The notes: generated by a model from the sequence alone, not told the origin. A DNA stretch of 64,000 nt from Macrostomum hystrix (GCA_950097015.1 CATNEN010000008.1:1860001-1924000), one strand, 5' to 3'; counted from the stretch's first letter, positions 45,701-55,285 are shown. Translations and numbers: made by a program.

Positions 45701-45874
45701 TGGTGGTGCAAGCATCTGATGCTTTGCTGGAGTCGGCGACTTTACAAAGGAACTAATTGAAGGTAGACAAGGTGTCATTGTTTGAAATGATTGTTTGCTC
45801 AACAGCTGCGCTGTGGTGCGACGTTTGCCACGTCCACGAACGCTTGATGCTGCAGCCTCTGAACAGATTGACGA
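39758..45874 (-). CDS. Multi-Tudor-domain protein with a large acidic internal repeat
   Basis: One open exon of 6,117 nt (about 2,038 residues) on the minus strand. The frame begins without ATG right after a good acceptor (GTTGATTTTCAG at 45,875-45,886), and the following residues are plausible coding sequence (VRGRGKRRTTAQ), so an upstream exon with the start is likely; otherwise the first ATG is at 45,778. Tudor-like modules, numbered from 45,874, lie near residues 115-200, 330-420, 535-610 (IGQACLAWHDGAWCRGSVLQ, then VRLVDCG), 1,735-1,820 (GALCLVRDPADVGPWRRAQV, then LLVDVG) and 1,945-2,030 (LLLDLGCLVQM). Between the third and fourth are fifteen 53-residue repeats (about 889-1,683) rich in Glu, Ala, Asp and Ile. 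Tudor proteins of this build bind methylated arginines on PIWI proteins and organise germ granules, acting in piRNA silencing; by family that is the likely role. The precise orthologue is not recognised. Confidence 0.85.
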   Translation of the reverse strand, partial: SSICSEAAASSVRGRGKRRTTAQLLSKQSFQTMTPCLPSISSFVKSPTPAKHQMLAPPIDSDADLVCIDSAGYLLVTLQSNIEVQQLVRDILDETLRNYLADAKSSNAIRTTPPPGLLACGVWHAAKQQPKHSDSSNYFVARCLSINNDKVFCIDDGFTRQKPDTLLPLPDWLASVPRLAYRLVCIPPCPPELAEALKAGTNGSGRALMRLRLHGFRVAEPVDTAVAIDSPSSQSVTGISILDTGCDLLALLRCWPVYCNFTTRLLAASNNIYDQAIVPWPDITDEMLCKLYISTDDSCWLRLSHCAAKSAQLQDQLNALYNEPIPLDLGASLVAYRRRLFRGQICLYRRRLPTAPDTFSYSRCIVKSANENGSGYITVVHVDSGRTINRLPLEEAFPPPLFSACPEFFTVPACSVPCHPDGILNPLSLVGQRLLFKRLDSEPPPWSVSLSQSGSSAMPPACASSARYAVQIPLIVRASSFSSTSPSVCRLLRCDKLPRLYILLQVDSELAVTIAKQLAAFPPPTSQSVASFEDYHIGQACLAWHDGAWCRGSVLQRLISGQHWLVRLVDCGHTVATPTSLMRSAPLQLVSLAPPLAYKCWLHGLVALYHDQSASEALMNRLGPQFAFSVVISKEVPAFGARINSTIQLYQLPEGVKSVIPLLSLTKCGGGISLAKPAQVSSSAIRKDLDEVNASLLADYVPTAVPAGDLPPFDSDAKLYPEGPNCFAARVQTVVELLPTSSCRCNNVSNVSCLLLSLLPFSRAHQADCLGEAFAAAVTKAEAIELANFEATLAEAEALEEAQAEEAEGNSEAETEATEEVEAEAEQEISVETLDEAVLEELEAEEEALAEKMEAENNSPIELTEAQAEAIEAAEDANDQLETEEALPEAIEAELGASIELAEAQEDAQLEAIEAESEADIDRIEAAEDANDQLETEEALPEAIEVENGAPIELAEAQEDAQSEAIEAESDADIDRIEAAEDANDQLETEEALPEAIEVENGASIELAEALEDAQLEAIEAESEADIDGSEAAEDANAQLETEEALPEAIEVENGVPIELAEAQEDAQSEAIEAESDADIDRIEAAEDANDQLETEEALPEAIEAELGASIELAEALEDAQSEAIEAESEADIDRIEAAEDANDQLETEEALPEAIEAELGASIELAEALEDAQSEAIEAESEADTDGIEAAEDANAQLETEEALPEAIEAELGASIELAEAQVDAQSEAIEAESEADTDRIEAAEDANDQLETEEALPEAIEAELGASIELAEAQEDAQSEAIEAESEADIYRIEAAEDANDQLETEEALPEAIEVENGVPIELADALEDAQSEAIEAESDADIDRIEAAEDANDQLETEEALPEAIEAELGASIELAEALEDAQSEAIEAESEADIDRIEAAEDANDQLETEEALPEAIEAELGASIELAEAQEDAQSEAIEAESEADTDGIEAAEDANDQLETEEALPEAIEAELGASIELAEAQVDAQSEAIEAESEADIDRIEAAEDANDQLETEEALPEAIEAELGASIELAEAQVDAQSEAIEAESEADIDRIEAAEDANAQLETEEALPEAIEVENGVPIELAEAQEDAQSEVIEAESDADIDRIEAADDANAQLETEEALPEAIEVENGVPIELAEAQEDAQSEAIEAESEADIDRIEAAEVANDQLKTEEDTECVEYVEQEMSLEIFDKAGPECLIKMKEAAVEASILDSYKQKKEGNNCNVHFVRASEVSNQLATTLRPGALCLVRDPADVGPWRRAQVLPWKPETANPSALVRLLLVDVGVICCRPLDACLCVPAALSACQAALAPAASLTCLLDCRPGREFSLPDARLRLTLSPTIRFRRSCHPNSGKLPRVAIHPAALQAISRPIRIFYNKERLLEFNINIGRCVQVHVVNPPLCIDNKSSTPAGAEGFLHPNADSFGLAYMNLRRQMLRLIRMGLARESKLSKLSAGWSCLLSVRTGAGRYNLEVYRVQLVSDQGLTPLFLLLDLGCLVQMREADNWKLYIMPPFIAEASPRLAVSKLSIRQQ
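40826..43210 (-). repeat. Coding minisatellite: 15 units of 159 bp in the Tudor gene
   Basis: Fifteen head-to-tail units of exactly 159 bp (53 codons) with no indels. The unit reads EAIEAELGASIELAEALED, AQSEAIEAESEADIDRIE, AAEDANDQLETEEALP. Units fall into two classes at one segment (EAELGASIE or EVENGxPIE) that are interspersed, suggesting past unequal exchange or conversion. About a third of the residues are acidic; long helices are expected. A second frame on the same strand is also open over long parts (up to 145 codons). Confidence 0.97.
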
Positions 45875-46009
45875 CTGAAAATCAACAGTATGTAGCAGTT
45901 TAGTTTTCAAAAAATTGTCTTTGTTATTTTTAAAGTCAAAATAAAAAAGAACTAAAAATTCTTTATTTAAAGATACATCATATTATGCAACTCTTCTGGG
46001 ATTAATGAT

Positions 46010-46240
46010 AATCATCACTGGTTAGCAGCCAACAGACTGATGGCAACAAGGAGGAGAATGAAGAAGCTCATGCTATCAGTGGAATCTGGACAACATAGCT
46101 AGCAGATGAAGTACAAGTCGGGGGCATTGACAAACTGTCAAATTGCAACAGACTAACTCACCACAGTAGTGGCTCAGAAACAGGGTCAAGACATTTTGAC
46201 AAAACTTTCTGACCAACTAAAGACAGCAGATTAATGATAA
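46010..46240 (-). pseudogene. Decayed partial duplicate of the Tudor gene
   Basis: Aligns in the same orientation with Tudor exon sequence 44,390-44,610: shared anchors include GAGGAGAATGAAGAAGCTC, CTATCAGTGGAATCTGGACA, GGGGGCAT and GACAGACTAACT. Of about 30 substitutions, most replace G or C in the gene by A or T in the copy, many at CpG. A short insertion and in-frame stops on the minus strand make it non-coding. It lies about 140 bp upstream of the gene's long exon. Confidence 0.85.
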
Positions 46241-46473
46241 ATGTGACTGACATAAACTCACTGTTTTAAGAAGAAAACAAAGAATGTTTGTTTTTTACCC
46301 TTTTCTTTTTGTCAGAGACTATCAGTATCAGAGCCTGAAACATGAGTTCTAAAATGAAACTAATGATTAATGAAGCTATTGAAATTAAAAAAGTACAAAG
46401 ACCTTTAATGCTAATTTTATTAGCATAATATAACTGGTTTAAAACCAACAATTTTATTCAATAATCTATACAT
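46241..46473. other. Short AT-rich spacer before transposon copy A
   Basis: No feature recognised between the Tudor gene relic and the transposon target duplication. Confidence 0.4.
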
Positions 46474-46481
46474 GTTGATAT
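46474..46481. repeat. 8-bp target-site duplication of transposon copy A, left
   Basis: GTTGATAT, identical to 50,367-50,374 on the other side of the element. Confidence 0.9.
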
Positions 46482-47689
46482 CAAGGACCACTAGAAGTAG
46501 AAGGACGGGACACTTCGTTTCTTAGAAAATTTATTAAAGGCTGATTTTTACGGAAAAATACACTAGCGAGATAGGAACTTTTCACTTTTTTCAACTTAAA
46601 TCGTTGATAACTTTTTATTGGAAGCAGATACAAAGCTCTTCTTTTGATATAACTTACAAAATATGTTGCTTCGACGAATTTTATAAAGATTTTTTCATGA
46701 ATAATTGATCTTCATATTATTTTAGTTACTATATCATGCAGCAATCATAGTATGAAGCTAACCAGTGACTAACTTGAATTTTACAATCTCTGTTTAATCG
46801 AATGCATCTATTTATTAGCAATATATGATTAAAAAATAGCTGGTTATATTGTATGCCCAACTCACTGCTTCTTTATTTTATTTTTATACTTTCTATATAA
46901 AATAAATTTAAATATATAGCTACCTATATTACATATAGGCCTACTAGCTATGCCTAGACCTAGTTATATGTTTATCAATAATCAAGACAGTATCTATCTT
47001 GTTAAGAATTGACAGTTTTTATACTTAATGAAATGTGTGAATCTAAGCAAATGATTTAATTTTAAACCAAGCTTGTTCTTTCTTGTTTTTAGACTTTAGC
47101 TTATTTTAGCTATATTGACATTATCTTTACACTGGCTAGTTTTTCCAGTATTTATTAAACAATGATAGTTATTTGCTCTGATTTTATCAAGACGTTCTTA
47201 TTTTTTTTCTATTTTTTTATGTAAACAATTGCATTGTTAACTGAAGGGTTTTTTTATTTGTAGTGAAATTGTTTATTTCCTATTCGTATTATTTTTTTCT
47301 TTGGGTTCGGGGTTTGCACATGGCTAGCTATTATGTCATGAACTCATCCAATATTATATTTTAGCCATCTATTTGCCTATCTACTATAATTTTACATTTC
47401 TTCTTTTTTAACAAGTATAGTATTTTTATTGCTAATATTAGCTTGACTTGGCTGTTTTGATGAATTTGATTTTCTCTAAATTAATCACTTAATTCCAATT
47501 GAAATTAACAGTCCAGAAGTTGTAAGTAGGCCTATTGTATTTTTTGTCTATTGGGGCAAAATTATTGCCTAAAAATATAAGTAATAGCACTTCCACAGTC
47601 TATGCTTGTAAGCTTTAAATTTTCAACATTGAAACATTTAATTAAAAAATACAAAACTATATTTTTACTGGTTCCTTATCACATTTTAG

Positions 47690-48071
47690 CTATAATAAAG
47701 TTTTGCTTGCACTGACACTAGTACTCAGAGCTTTTGCTATTATTTTTATGCCTATTAAGATCTTCAAGGTTGATATGGCCCAGGTAAGCTATCTGGCTCT
47801 CATTCAGTGGTAGACTAATTCTGCTATGTATTAGTGTGTAATGTAAGAATATTTTTGGTAATATTATTTATTGTATTTATTATAGTAAGAAATTGTAAAA
47901 TGTTCTTGCTATTGTGGCTCTAGTATGTGTTTTTTCCTTTTTTTGCCATTGCAGGGAAAGTCCATGCCTTTCTGCTTTGTGCCAACACTACTGCCCCAGT
48001 TCTACCTACCTGTGGTGGAGCCCCAGCCAGTCAGAGAACAACCTGGTGGAGCTTCTGGGCTACCTATTTGA
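47690..48071 (+). pseudogene. Captured two-exon gene fragment inside transposon copy A
   Basis: Acceptor CACATTTTAG, 94-nt exon ending GATATGGCCCAG, donor GTAAGC, 171-bp intron, acceptor GCCATTGCAG, then an exon open for 38 codons to TGA. Joined, it reads RAFAIIFMPIKIFKVDMAQ, then GKSMPFCFVPTLLPQFYL. Copy B has the same splice sites and frame (minus strand, about 53,458-53,077), with few differences. This looks like host exons picked up by the element (transduplication). The parent protein is not recognised. Confidence 0.55.
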
Positions 48072-48524
48072 GAGCCTAGCCTGGAGCCTAAGGACCTTGT
48101 TCATGTTTACTGCATTTTCAACCAAGTGCTGTAGTCACCAGCTAGACAACCCCATCCAGTCAGTCTAATCACCATGTGATTGATGCCCCTTGCAAGGTAG
48201 TAAGCTTCTGACTGTCCTCATGGACATACAAAGACATTATGTAGACAAAGATAGGACTTCATGTCTATATAATTTAAGATTATATAGATATTATTTTTGT
48301 CTCAATTGTGAAAATTGCCTTGAATTTGAAGAATCATTTGTTATAAAGAACAATTTAAATCCATTTATTCTACTTCAGTTGATTTCGAGATTTCTTTTAC
48401 ATTTTTCTGATTATTGTGTATTGAAATGAGTTTCTTTTCTCAATAGTGCACGTGCCATGAGATGTCAAATGAAGAACAATAAATGGAAGTAGTTGCAGCT
48501 TTTTATATCTTTGTATATGAGCTC

Positions 48525-48631
48525 ATAGTATACACAACAACAACAACAACAACAAAATACACAAGCCCCAAACGTCAGGGGGCGGCGTCAAATGATGCGC
48601 CGCAGAGCCAGCACGCGAACATAGTATACAC
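48525..48631 (-). mobile_element. 83-bp retroposed insertion with 12-bp target duplication
   Basis: Present in copy A only. CATAGTATACAC occurs at 48,525-48,536 and 48,620-48,631, while copy B has a single uninterrupted site at about 52,611-52,622. Read on the minus strand the insert is a GC-rich segment (GTTCGCGTGCTGGCTC...) ending ATTTT(GTT)n, the form of a severely 5'-truncated LINE or a SINE made by target-primed reverse transcription. Confidence 0.8.
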
Positions 48632-48724
48632 GTTTTACTTATGACTTCAATGTGTTCAATTAGTGCTGACCTTTCGTTTTTCATCGTTTTTTATTGTCAA
48701 GATGCCTATGAAGTGTTGTGTGCC

Positions 48725-49410
48725 ACAATAACAACAACAACAACAAAATACACTGTCAGGTAAAAAAAGCAGTGTCACAGTGCATGCTTCAGAGCCTGGG
48801 TGCGAACAAACACTGCACTGCCAGCAGTGTCTGGGGCACTAGCAAAGGCCAGCAGGCAGTCAACGAAACCTGTTCTGCTCAGGTTGCAGGTAGGGATCCA
48901 ACATGGGTTGCAACCGCAGTAGCAGCATTTGGTTGAACAACTTTGCAGCACAGGATTGCAGGCAGATGCCTCGATACTTGTATAGCCGTGTAGTGCCCGG
49001 CTTCTTTGATATGGCAATGATGTTCATCATGGTCCACTTGGTTCATCACACAGGCAACCTCACTGGCCACACAGTGAATATGCAGCACCTTGATGGACAC
49101 TTTGTCCAGACACAATGCTTTGCTGTCCGGCTTCTTCTAGGCAAGCATCATGACTTCAGCCATGGCGAATGGTCCAATGTTAAAACTGTCCTTTGACCGC
49201 AACTGCATCTCTGGTGGCAGTGTCAGGATGTTTGGCATTGGTGGCAGCGCATTGACTATGACGGCAAAGAACTCACGTAGCTTGTTACTGTGCTCATCCA
49301 CAGTGCCGCCTGCCAGATTCAGTTGGATGTGCCACTTTTGCCCTGTCAGAGCATTAATGGCAGACCAGGCCACATGCCATCTGGAATCACGCACCACAAT
49401 GAAAAAGTAA
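48725..49410 (-). pseudogene. Dead non-LTR retrotransposon reverse-transcriptase fragment (copy A)
   Basis: Minus strand. AWSAINALTGQK (about 49,340-49,375), LREFFAVIVNALPP (about 49,250) and, after a TAG stop, KVSIKVLHIHCVASEVACVM resemble the region leading into the reverse transcriptase of LINE-type elements. A frameshift later gives YKYRGICLQSCAAKLFNQML, the RT motif around the conserved RGIxL..xxAK segment. It ends in a (GTT)n tail at 48,729-48,749. The TAG stop is shared with copy B, so the fragment was already dead before the host transposon multiplied. Confidence 0.75.
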
Positions 49411-50366
49411 TTGTGACAGAAAGGATAAAAAAGGTAAATAAATCATTGTTAATAAAAGAATTGCATGAATTCAGGAGTGTTATTAAGATTTTTTTATTGG
49501 GTGGCGCCAATAGGGATTTAGGGGTGCACACAAATGGGAATTGGAGGGCTCTGTGATGGGATTTAAAAGAAAGCCAAATTTAAAAGAAAAAACCCTTCAG
49601 GCCCCTAGCCAATTATGCCATTGTTTTCATTAAATAATAGAAAAAAATAAGAACGTCTTGATAAAATCAGAGCAAATAACTATCATTGTTTAATAAATAC
49701 TGGAAAAACTAGCCAATGTAAAGATAATGTCAATATAGCTAAAATAAGCTAAAGTCTAAAAACAAGAAAGAACAAGCTTGGTTTAAAATTAAATCATTTG
49801 CTTAGATTCACACATTTCATTAAGTATAAAAACTGTCAATTCTTAACAAGATAGATACTGTCTTGATTATTGATAAACATATAACTAGGTCTATGCATAG
49901 CTAGTAGGCCTATATGTAATATAGGTAGCTATATATTTAAATTTATTTTATATAGAAAGTATAAAAATAAAATAAAGAAGCAGTGAGTTGGGCATACAAT
50001 ATAACCAGCTATTTTTTAATCATATATTGCTAATAAATAGATGCATTCGATTAAACAGAGATTGTAAAATTCAAGTTAGTCACTGGTTAGCTTCATACTA
50101 TGATTGCTGCATGATATAGTAACTAAAATAATATGAAGATCAATTATTCATGAAAAAATCTTTATAAAATTCGTCGAAGCAACATATTTTGTAAGTTATA
50201 TCAAAAGAAGAGCTTTGTATCTGCTTCCAATAAAAAGTTATCAACGATTTAAGTTGAAAAAAGTGAAAAGTTCCTATCTCGCTAGTGTATTTTTCCGTAA
50301 AAATCAGCCTTTAATAAATTTTCTAAGAAACGAAGTGTCCCGTCCTTCTACTTCTAGTGGTCCTTG

Positions 50367-50374
50367 GTTGATAT
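50367..50374. repeat. 8-bp target-site duplication of copy A, right
   Basis: GTTGATAT, partner of 46,474-46,481. Confidence 0.9.
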
Positions 50375-50916
50375 TTTAAAAGCAGCTTATAGTCATAAAT
50401 ATATTTTATGTAGCCAGATTGCTAAACATAACAAATCAAAATCTGGTTGCTTAACTATTGTCCTCTAGTCCAGATATGGTGTAAAAAGCTTTTGAACCTA
50501 CATTTATAGCCCTGGACACTATCTTTCCCTATATATTATTTCACCTTTAAAATAAAGATAGAGTAGAGCTCAGTATAGACTAATTGGTTTTTGAAACATA
50601 TGTTTTGTCTATAAGTATAAGGATAAATTTCACAAAAAATCTCCTAAAGAAAGCATAATGACAAAAATTAAAGTTGGGATATACATCCTATGCATTTCTA
50701 GATACTATTGAGTACAATTGTTTACTTGTGAATTAAAAAATTATATTAGTCTAATGAATTATTATGGTAATAAAACGATAGACTTAGTACTACTACTAGT
50801 TGCAAATAGATAATTGAAGTCGAACAAAACAAGACGCATGCGAAGGTAGCAATGGATAGAGTTGCATTGCATACCGCCATGTTCCATCAAATAGAACCCC
50901 TTCTTCTCGGCTCCAG
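50375..50916. other. Spacer between transposon copies A and B
   Basis: About 540 bp of AT-rich single-copy sequence; no gene recognised. Confidence 0.6.
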
Positions 50917-50924
50917 TTTGCGTA
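50917..50924. repeat. 8-bp target-site duplication of transposon copy B, left
   Basis: TTTGCGTA, identical to 56,242-56,249. Confidence 0.9.
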
Positions 50925-51964
50925 CAAGGACCACTAGAAGAAGAAGGACGGGACACTTCGTTTCTTAGAAAATTTATTAAAGGCTGATTTTTACGGAAAA
51001 ATACACTAGCGAGATAGGAACTTTTCACTTTTTTCACATTAAAACGTTGATAACTTTTTATTGGAAGCAGATACAAAGCTCTTCTTTTGATATAACTTAC
51101 AAAATATGTTGCTTCGACGAATTTTATGAAGATTTTTTCATGAATAATTGATCTTCATATTATTTTAGTTACTATATCATGCAGCAATTATAGTATGAAG
51201 CTAACTAGTGACTAACTTGAATTTTACCATCTGTTTAATCGAGTGCATCTATTTATTAGCAATATATGATTAAAAAATAGTTGGTTATAATTGTATGCCC
51301 AACTCACTGCTTCTTTATTTTAGTTTTATACTTTCTATATAAAATAAATTTAAATATATAGCTACCTATATTATATATAGGCCTACTAGCTATGCCTAGA
51401 CCTAGTTATATGTTTATCAATAATCAAGACAGTATCTATCTTGTTAAGAATTGACAGTTTTTATACTTAATGAAATGTATGAATCTAAGCAAGTGATTTA
51501 ATTTTAAACCAAGCTTGTTCTCTCTTGTTTTTAGACTTTAGCTTATTTTAGCTATATTGACATTATCTTTTCATTAGCTAGTTTTTTCAGTATTTATCAA
51601 ACAATGATAGTTATTTGCTCTGATTTTATCAAGATGTTCTTATTTTTATTTTCTTTTAGGCTCTATTTGATGAAAACAATGGCATAATTGGCTAGGGGCC
51701 TGAAGGGTTTTTTCTTTAAAATTTGGCTTTCTTTTAAATCCCATCACAGAGCCCTCCAATTCCCATTTGTGTGCACCCCTAAACCCTTATTGGCGCCACC
51801 CAATAAAAAAATCTTAATAACACCCCTGAATTCATGTAATTCTTTTATTAACAAGGATTTATTTACCTTTATTGAAATTGGTAAAGCTTTGTGCCATGCC
51901 TCAAACTCATTTTTCTGTTTAGAAAAGGAAAAAACTGTGGTCCTTTTATCCTTTGTGTCACAAT

Positions 51965-52510
51965 TACTTTTTCATTGTGGTGCATGATTCCAGATGGCAT
52001 GTGGCCTGGTCTGCCATTAATGCTCTGACAGGGCAAAAGTGGCGCATCCAACTGAATCTGGCAGGCGGCACTGTGGATGAGCACAGTAACAAGCTACGCG
52101 AGTTCTTTGCTGCCATAGTCAATGTGCTGCCACCACTGCCCAACATCCTGACACTGCCACCAGAGACTCAGTTGCGGTCAAAGGACAGTTTTAACATTGC
52201 ACCATTCACCATGGCTGAAGTCGTGATGTTTGCCTAGAAGAAGCCAGGCAGCAAAGCGCTGTGTCCAGACAAGGTGTCCATCAAGGCAAGGTGCTGCATA
52301 TTTACTGTGTGGCCAGTGAGGTTGCCTGTGTGATGAACCAAGTGGACCATGACGAACAACATTGCCATATCAAAGAAGCTGCCTGCTGGCCTATGCTGGT
52401 GCCCCAGACACTGCCGGCAATGCAGTGTTTGTTCGCAACCAGGCTCTGAAGCATGCACTGTGACACTGCTTTTTTTACCTGACAGTGTATTTTGTTGTCG
52501 TTGTTGTTAT
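51965..52510 (+). pseudogene. Dead non-LTR reverse-transcriptase fragment (copy B)
   Basis: Plus-strand counterpart of 48,725-49,410 (DSRWHVAWSAINALTGQKW, LREFFAAIVNVLPPLPNILT), with the same internal TAG followed by KKPGSKALCPDKVSIKVLH, an internal deletion of about 150 bp relative to copy A, and a (GTT)n-like tail near 52,490-52,507. Confidence 0.75.
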
Positions 52511-53076
52511 TGTGGCACACAACACTGCATAGGCATCTTGACAATAAAAGACGATGAAAAATGAAAGGTCAGCACTACTTGAACACATTTTGCACTAAGT
52601 CATAAGTAAAACGTGTATACTATGAGCTCATATTCAAAGATATAAAAAGCTGCAAACTTCCATTTATTGTTCTCCATTTGACATCTCATGGCACATGCAC
52701 TATTGAGAAAAGAAACTCATTTCAATACACAATAATCAGAAAAATGTAAAAGAAATCTCGAAATCAACTGAAGTAGAATAAATGGATTTAAATTGTTCTT
52801 TATAACAAATGATTCTTCAAATTCAAGGCAATTTTCACAATTGAGACACAAAAATAGTATCTATATGATCTTAAATTATATAGACATGAAGTAATATCTT
52901 TCTCTACATAATGTCTTTGTGTGTCCATGAGGACAGTCAGAAGCTTACTACCTTGCAAGGGGCATCAATCACATGGTGATTAGACTGACTGGATGGGGTT
53001 GTCTAGCTGGTGACTACAGCACTTGGTTGAAAATGCAGTAAACATGAACAAGGTCCTTAGGCTCCAGGCTAGGCTC

Positions 53077-53458
53077 TCAAAAAGGTAGCCCAGAAGCTCC
53101 ACCAGGTTGTTCTCTGACTGGCTGGGGCTCCACCACAGGTAGGTAGAACTGGGGCAGTAGTGTTGGCACAAAGCAGAAAGGCATGGACTTTCCCTGCAAT
53201 GGCAAAAAGGTAAAAAAACACATACTAGAGCCACAATAGCAAGAACATTTTACAATTTCTTACTATAGTAAATACAATAAATAATATTACCAAAAATATT
53301 TTAACATTACACACTAATACATAGCAGAATTAGTCTACCACTGAATGAGAGCCAGATAGCTTACCTGGGCCATATCAACCTTGAAGATCTTAATAGGCAT
53401 AACAATAATAGCAAAAGCTCTGAGTACTAGTGTCAGTGCAAGCAAAACTTTATTATAG
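53077..53458 (-). pseudogene. Captured two-exon gene fragment inside transposon copy B
   Basis: Minus strand; exon ending at 53,365 (GATATGGCCCAG|GTAAGC) and second exon from 53,193 (GCAATTGCAG-like acceptor, CATTGCAG|GGAAAG) to a TGA near 53,077. Mirrors 47,690-48,071 of copy A, including both splice sites and the open frame. Confidence 0.55.
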
Positions 53459-53707
53459 CTAAAATGTGATAAGGAACAAGTAACACTTCTTGTTTTATCT
53501 TTTTTAATTAAATGTTTCAATGTTGAAAATTTAAAGCTTAAAAACATAGACTGTGGAAGTGCTATTACTTATATTTATTGGCAATAATATTGCCCCAATA
53601 GACGAAAAATTCAATAGGCCTACTTACAACTTCTGGACTGTTAATTTCAATTGGAAATAAAAGTGATTAATTTAATGAAAATCAACAGCCAAGTCAAGCT
53701 AATATTA

Positions 53708-55285
53708 GGGTAATGTATCATCAACCAAACAAGAATGTGTATTTTTTTAACTTCAAACCTAAGCTACAAATTTTCTATTTAAGATATGATGATAAATCAA
53801 AAGCCAAGTTATAGAAAACAGTTACATCTTTCTAAAAAGTATCTGCTTTTGCTATTTTATCAAATAGAAAAAAGTTATTCCTGCTTTTTATCTAAAACCA
53901 AACAATGATTTTCATGTATCTTCAAACCAAACAGAGAATTTGATGTTTGGTTTTACAATTTGAGTGAGTGGTTTAATCTTATTTTAAGGAGTGAACTATC
54001 ATGAATTATGTAATTTGAAAGCATTTTTCATGCTCTATAAATAACTACATTTATGGTCATTTAATTGGCAAGCAACCACATACAATCTTCGTCTAAAGTA
54101 AATACTGAAAAAATGTTGTTAAAAAGTATGCTTTTGCAATAAAAATTTCTACTGAAACATCAATATCTTTCTTTCCTCTTAATGCTTCATTGCAAATCAT
54201 GCCTCAGTATTTTTTTAACTTCAAACCTAAGCTACAAATTTTCTATTTAAGATATGATGATAAATCAAAAGCCAAGTTATAGAAAACAGTTACATCTTTC
54301 TAAAAAGTATCTGCTTTTGCTATTTTATCAAATAGAAAAAAGTTATTCCTGCTTTTTATCTAAAACCAAACAATGATTTTCATGTATCTTCAAACCAAAC
54401 AGAGAATTTGATGTTTGGTTTTACAATTTGAGTGAGTGGTTTAATCTTATTTTAAGGAGTGAACTATCATGAATTATGTAATTTGAAAGCATTTTTCATG
54501 CTCTATAAATAACTACATTTATGGTCATTTAATTGGCAAGCAACCACATACAATCTTCGTCTAAAGTAAATACTGAAAAAATGTTGTTAAAAAGTATGCT
54601 TTTGCAATAAAAATTTCTACTGAAACATCAATATCTTTCTTTCCTCTTAATGCTTCATTGCAAATCATGCCTCAGTATTTTTTTAACTTCAAACCTAAGC
54701 TACAAATTTTCTATTTAAGATATGATGATAAATCAAAAGCCAAGTTATAGAAAACAGTTACATCTTTCTAAAAAGTATCTGCTTTTGCTATTTTATCAAA
54801 TAGAAAAAAGTTATTCCTGCTTTTTATCTAAAACCAAACAATGATTTTCATGTATCTTCAAACCAAACAGAGAATTTGATGTTTGGTTTTACAATTTGAG
54901 TGAGTGGTTTAATCTTATTTTAAGGAGTGAACTATCATGAATTATGTAATTTGAAAGCATTTTTCATGCTCTATAAATAACTACATTTATGGTCATTTAA
55001 TTGGCAAGCAACCACATACAATCTTCGTCTAAAGTAAATACTGAAAAAATGTTGTTAAAAAGTATGCTTTTGCAATAAAAATTTCTACTGAAACATCAAT
55101 ATCTTTCTTTCCTCTTAATGCTTCATTGCAAATCATGCCTCAGCTTGTAGATAATTTCTTCAACTTTCAAATTAGTTGTTCTATGAAACACAATAGCTTG
55201 TTTCTGTCTTGCACGAGACCAAGGAAGAAGTCAAAATTCTTGTTCAGTTTTGAAGATACACTGTTCGGTTGATGATACATTACCC
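53708..55285. mobile_element. Nested DNA transposon with short TIRs and internal triplication
   Basis: Ends GGGTAATGTATCATCAACC and its inverse GGTTGATGATACATTACCC. Copy A keeps the empty site (GCTAATATTAGCAATAAAAAT on the corresponding strand), which places the insertion at a TA dinucleotide; the right TA now reads TG. A TA target suggests Tc1/mariner-type mobilisation. No transposase frame is present. Most of the interior is three 468-bp direct repeats. Confidence 0.75.
53741..55144. repeat. Three near-identical 468-bp tandem repeats
   Basis: Units start at 53,741, 54,209 and 54,677 (ATTTTTTTAACTTCAAACC...). The spacing is exactly 468 bp and the units look identical by eye, so the triplication is recent or kept homogeneous. 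Confidence 0.95.

Larger units (their letters stand above)
46482..50366 (+). mobile_element. Long-TIR DNA transposon, copy A (hAT- or P-like, non-autonomous, 3.9 kb)
   Basis: Terminal inverted repeats begin CAAGGACCACTAGAAG and extend about 780 bp (46,482-47,265 and 49,580-50,366). They are flanked by the 8-bp duplication GTTGATAT. An 8-bp target duplication fits hAT, P and Merlin superfamilies; TIRs this long are unusual for them. No transposase is present. The interior carries two exon-like segments with conserved splice sites (47,690-47,783 and 47,955-48,071, plus strand), a dead non-LTR reverse-transcriptase fragment on the minus strand, and an 83-bp insertion (48,537-48,619). The same interior occurs in inverted orientation in copy B. 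Confidence 0.9.

Noticed and set aside
39758-45910. Start of the Tudor protein at 45,910
   Set aside because: The codon there is TTG and lies upstream of a strong splice acceptor at 45,875-45,886; the sequence before the acceptor is pyrimidine-rich intron-like.
47914-48168. 84-codon plus-strand frame in transposon copy A, also in copy B
   Set aside because: It runs through the intron acceptor in a different frame from the spliceable exon pair; the spliced frame is the better explanation.
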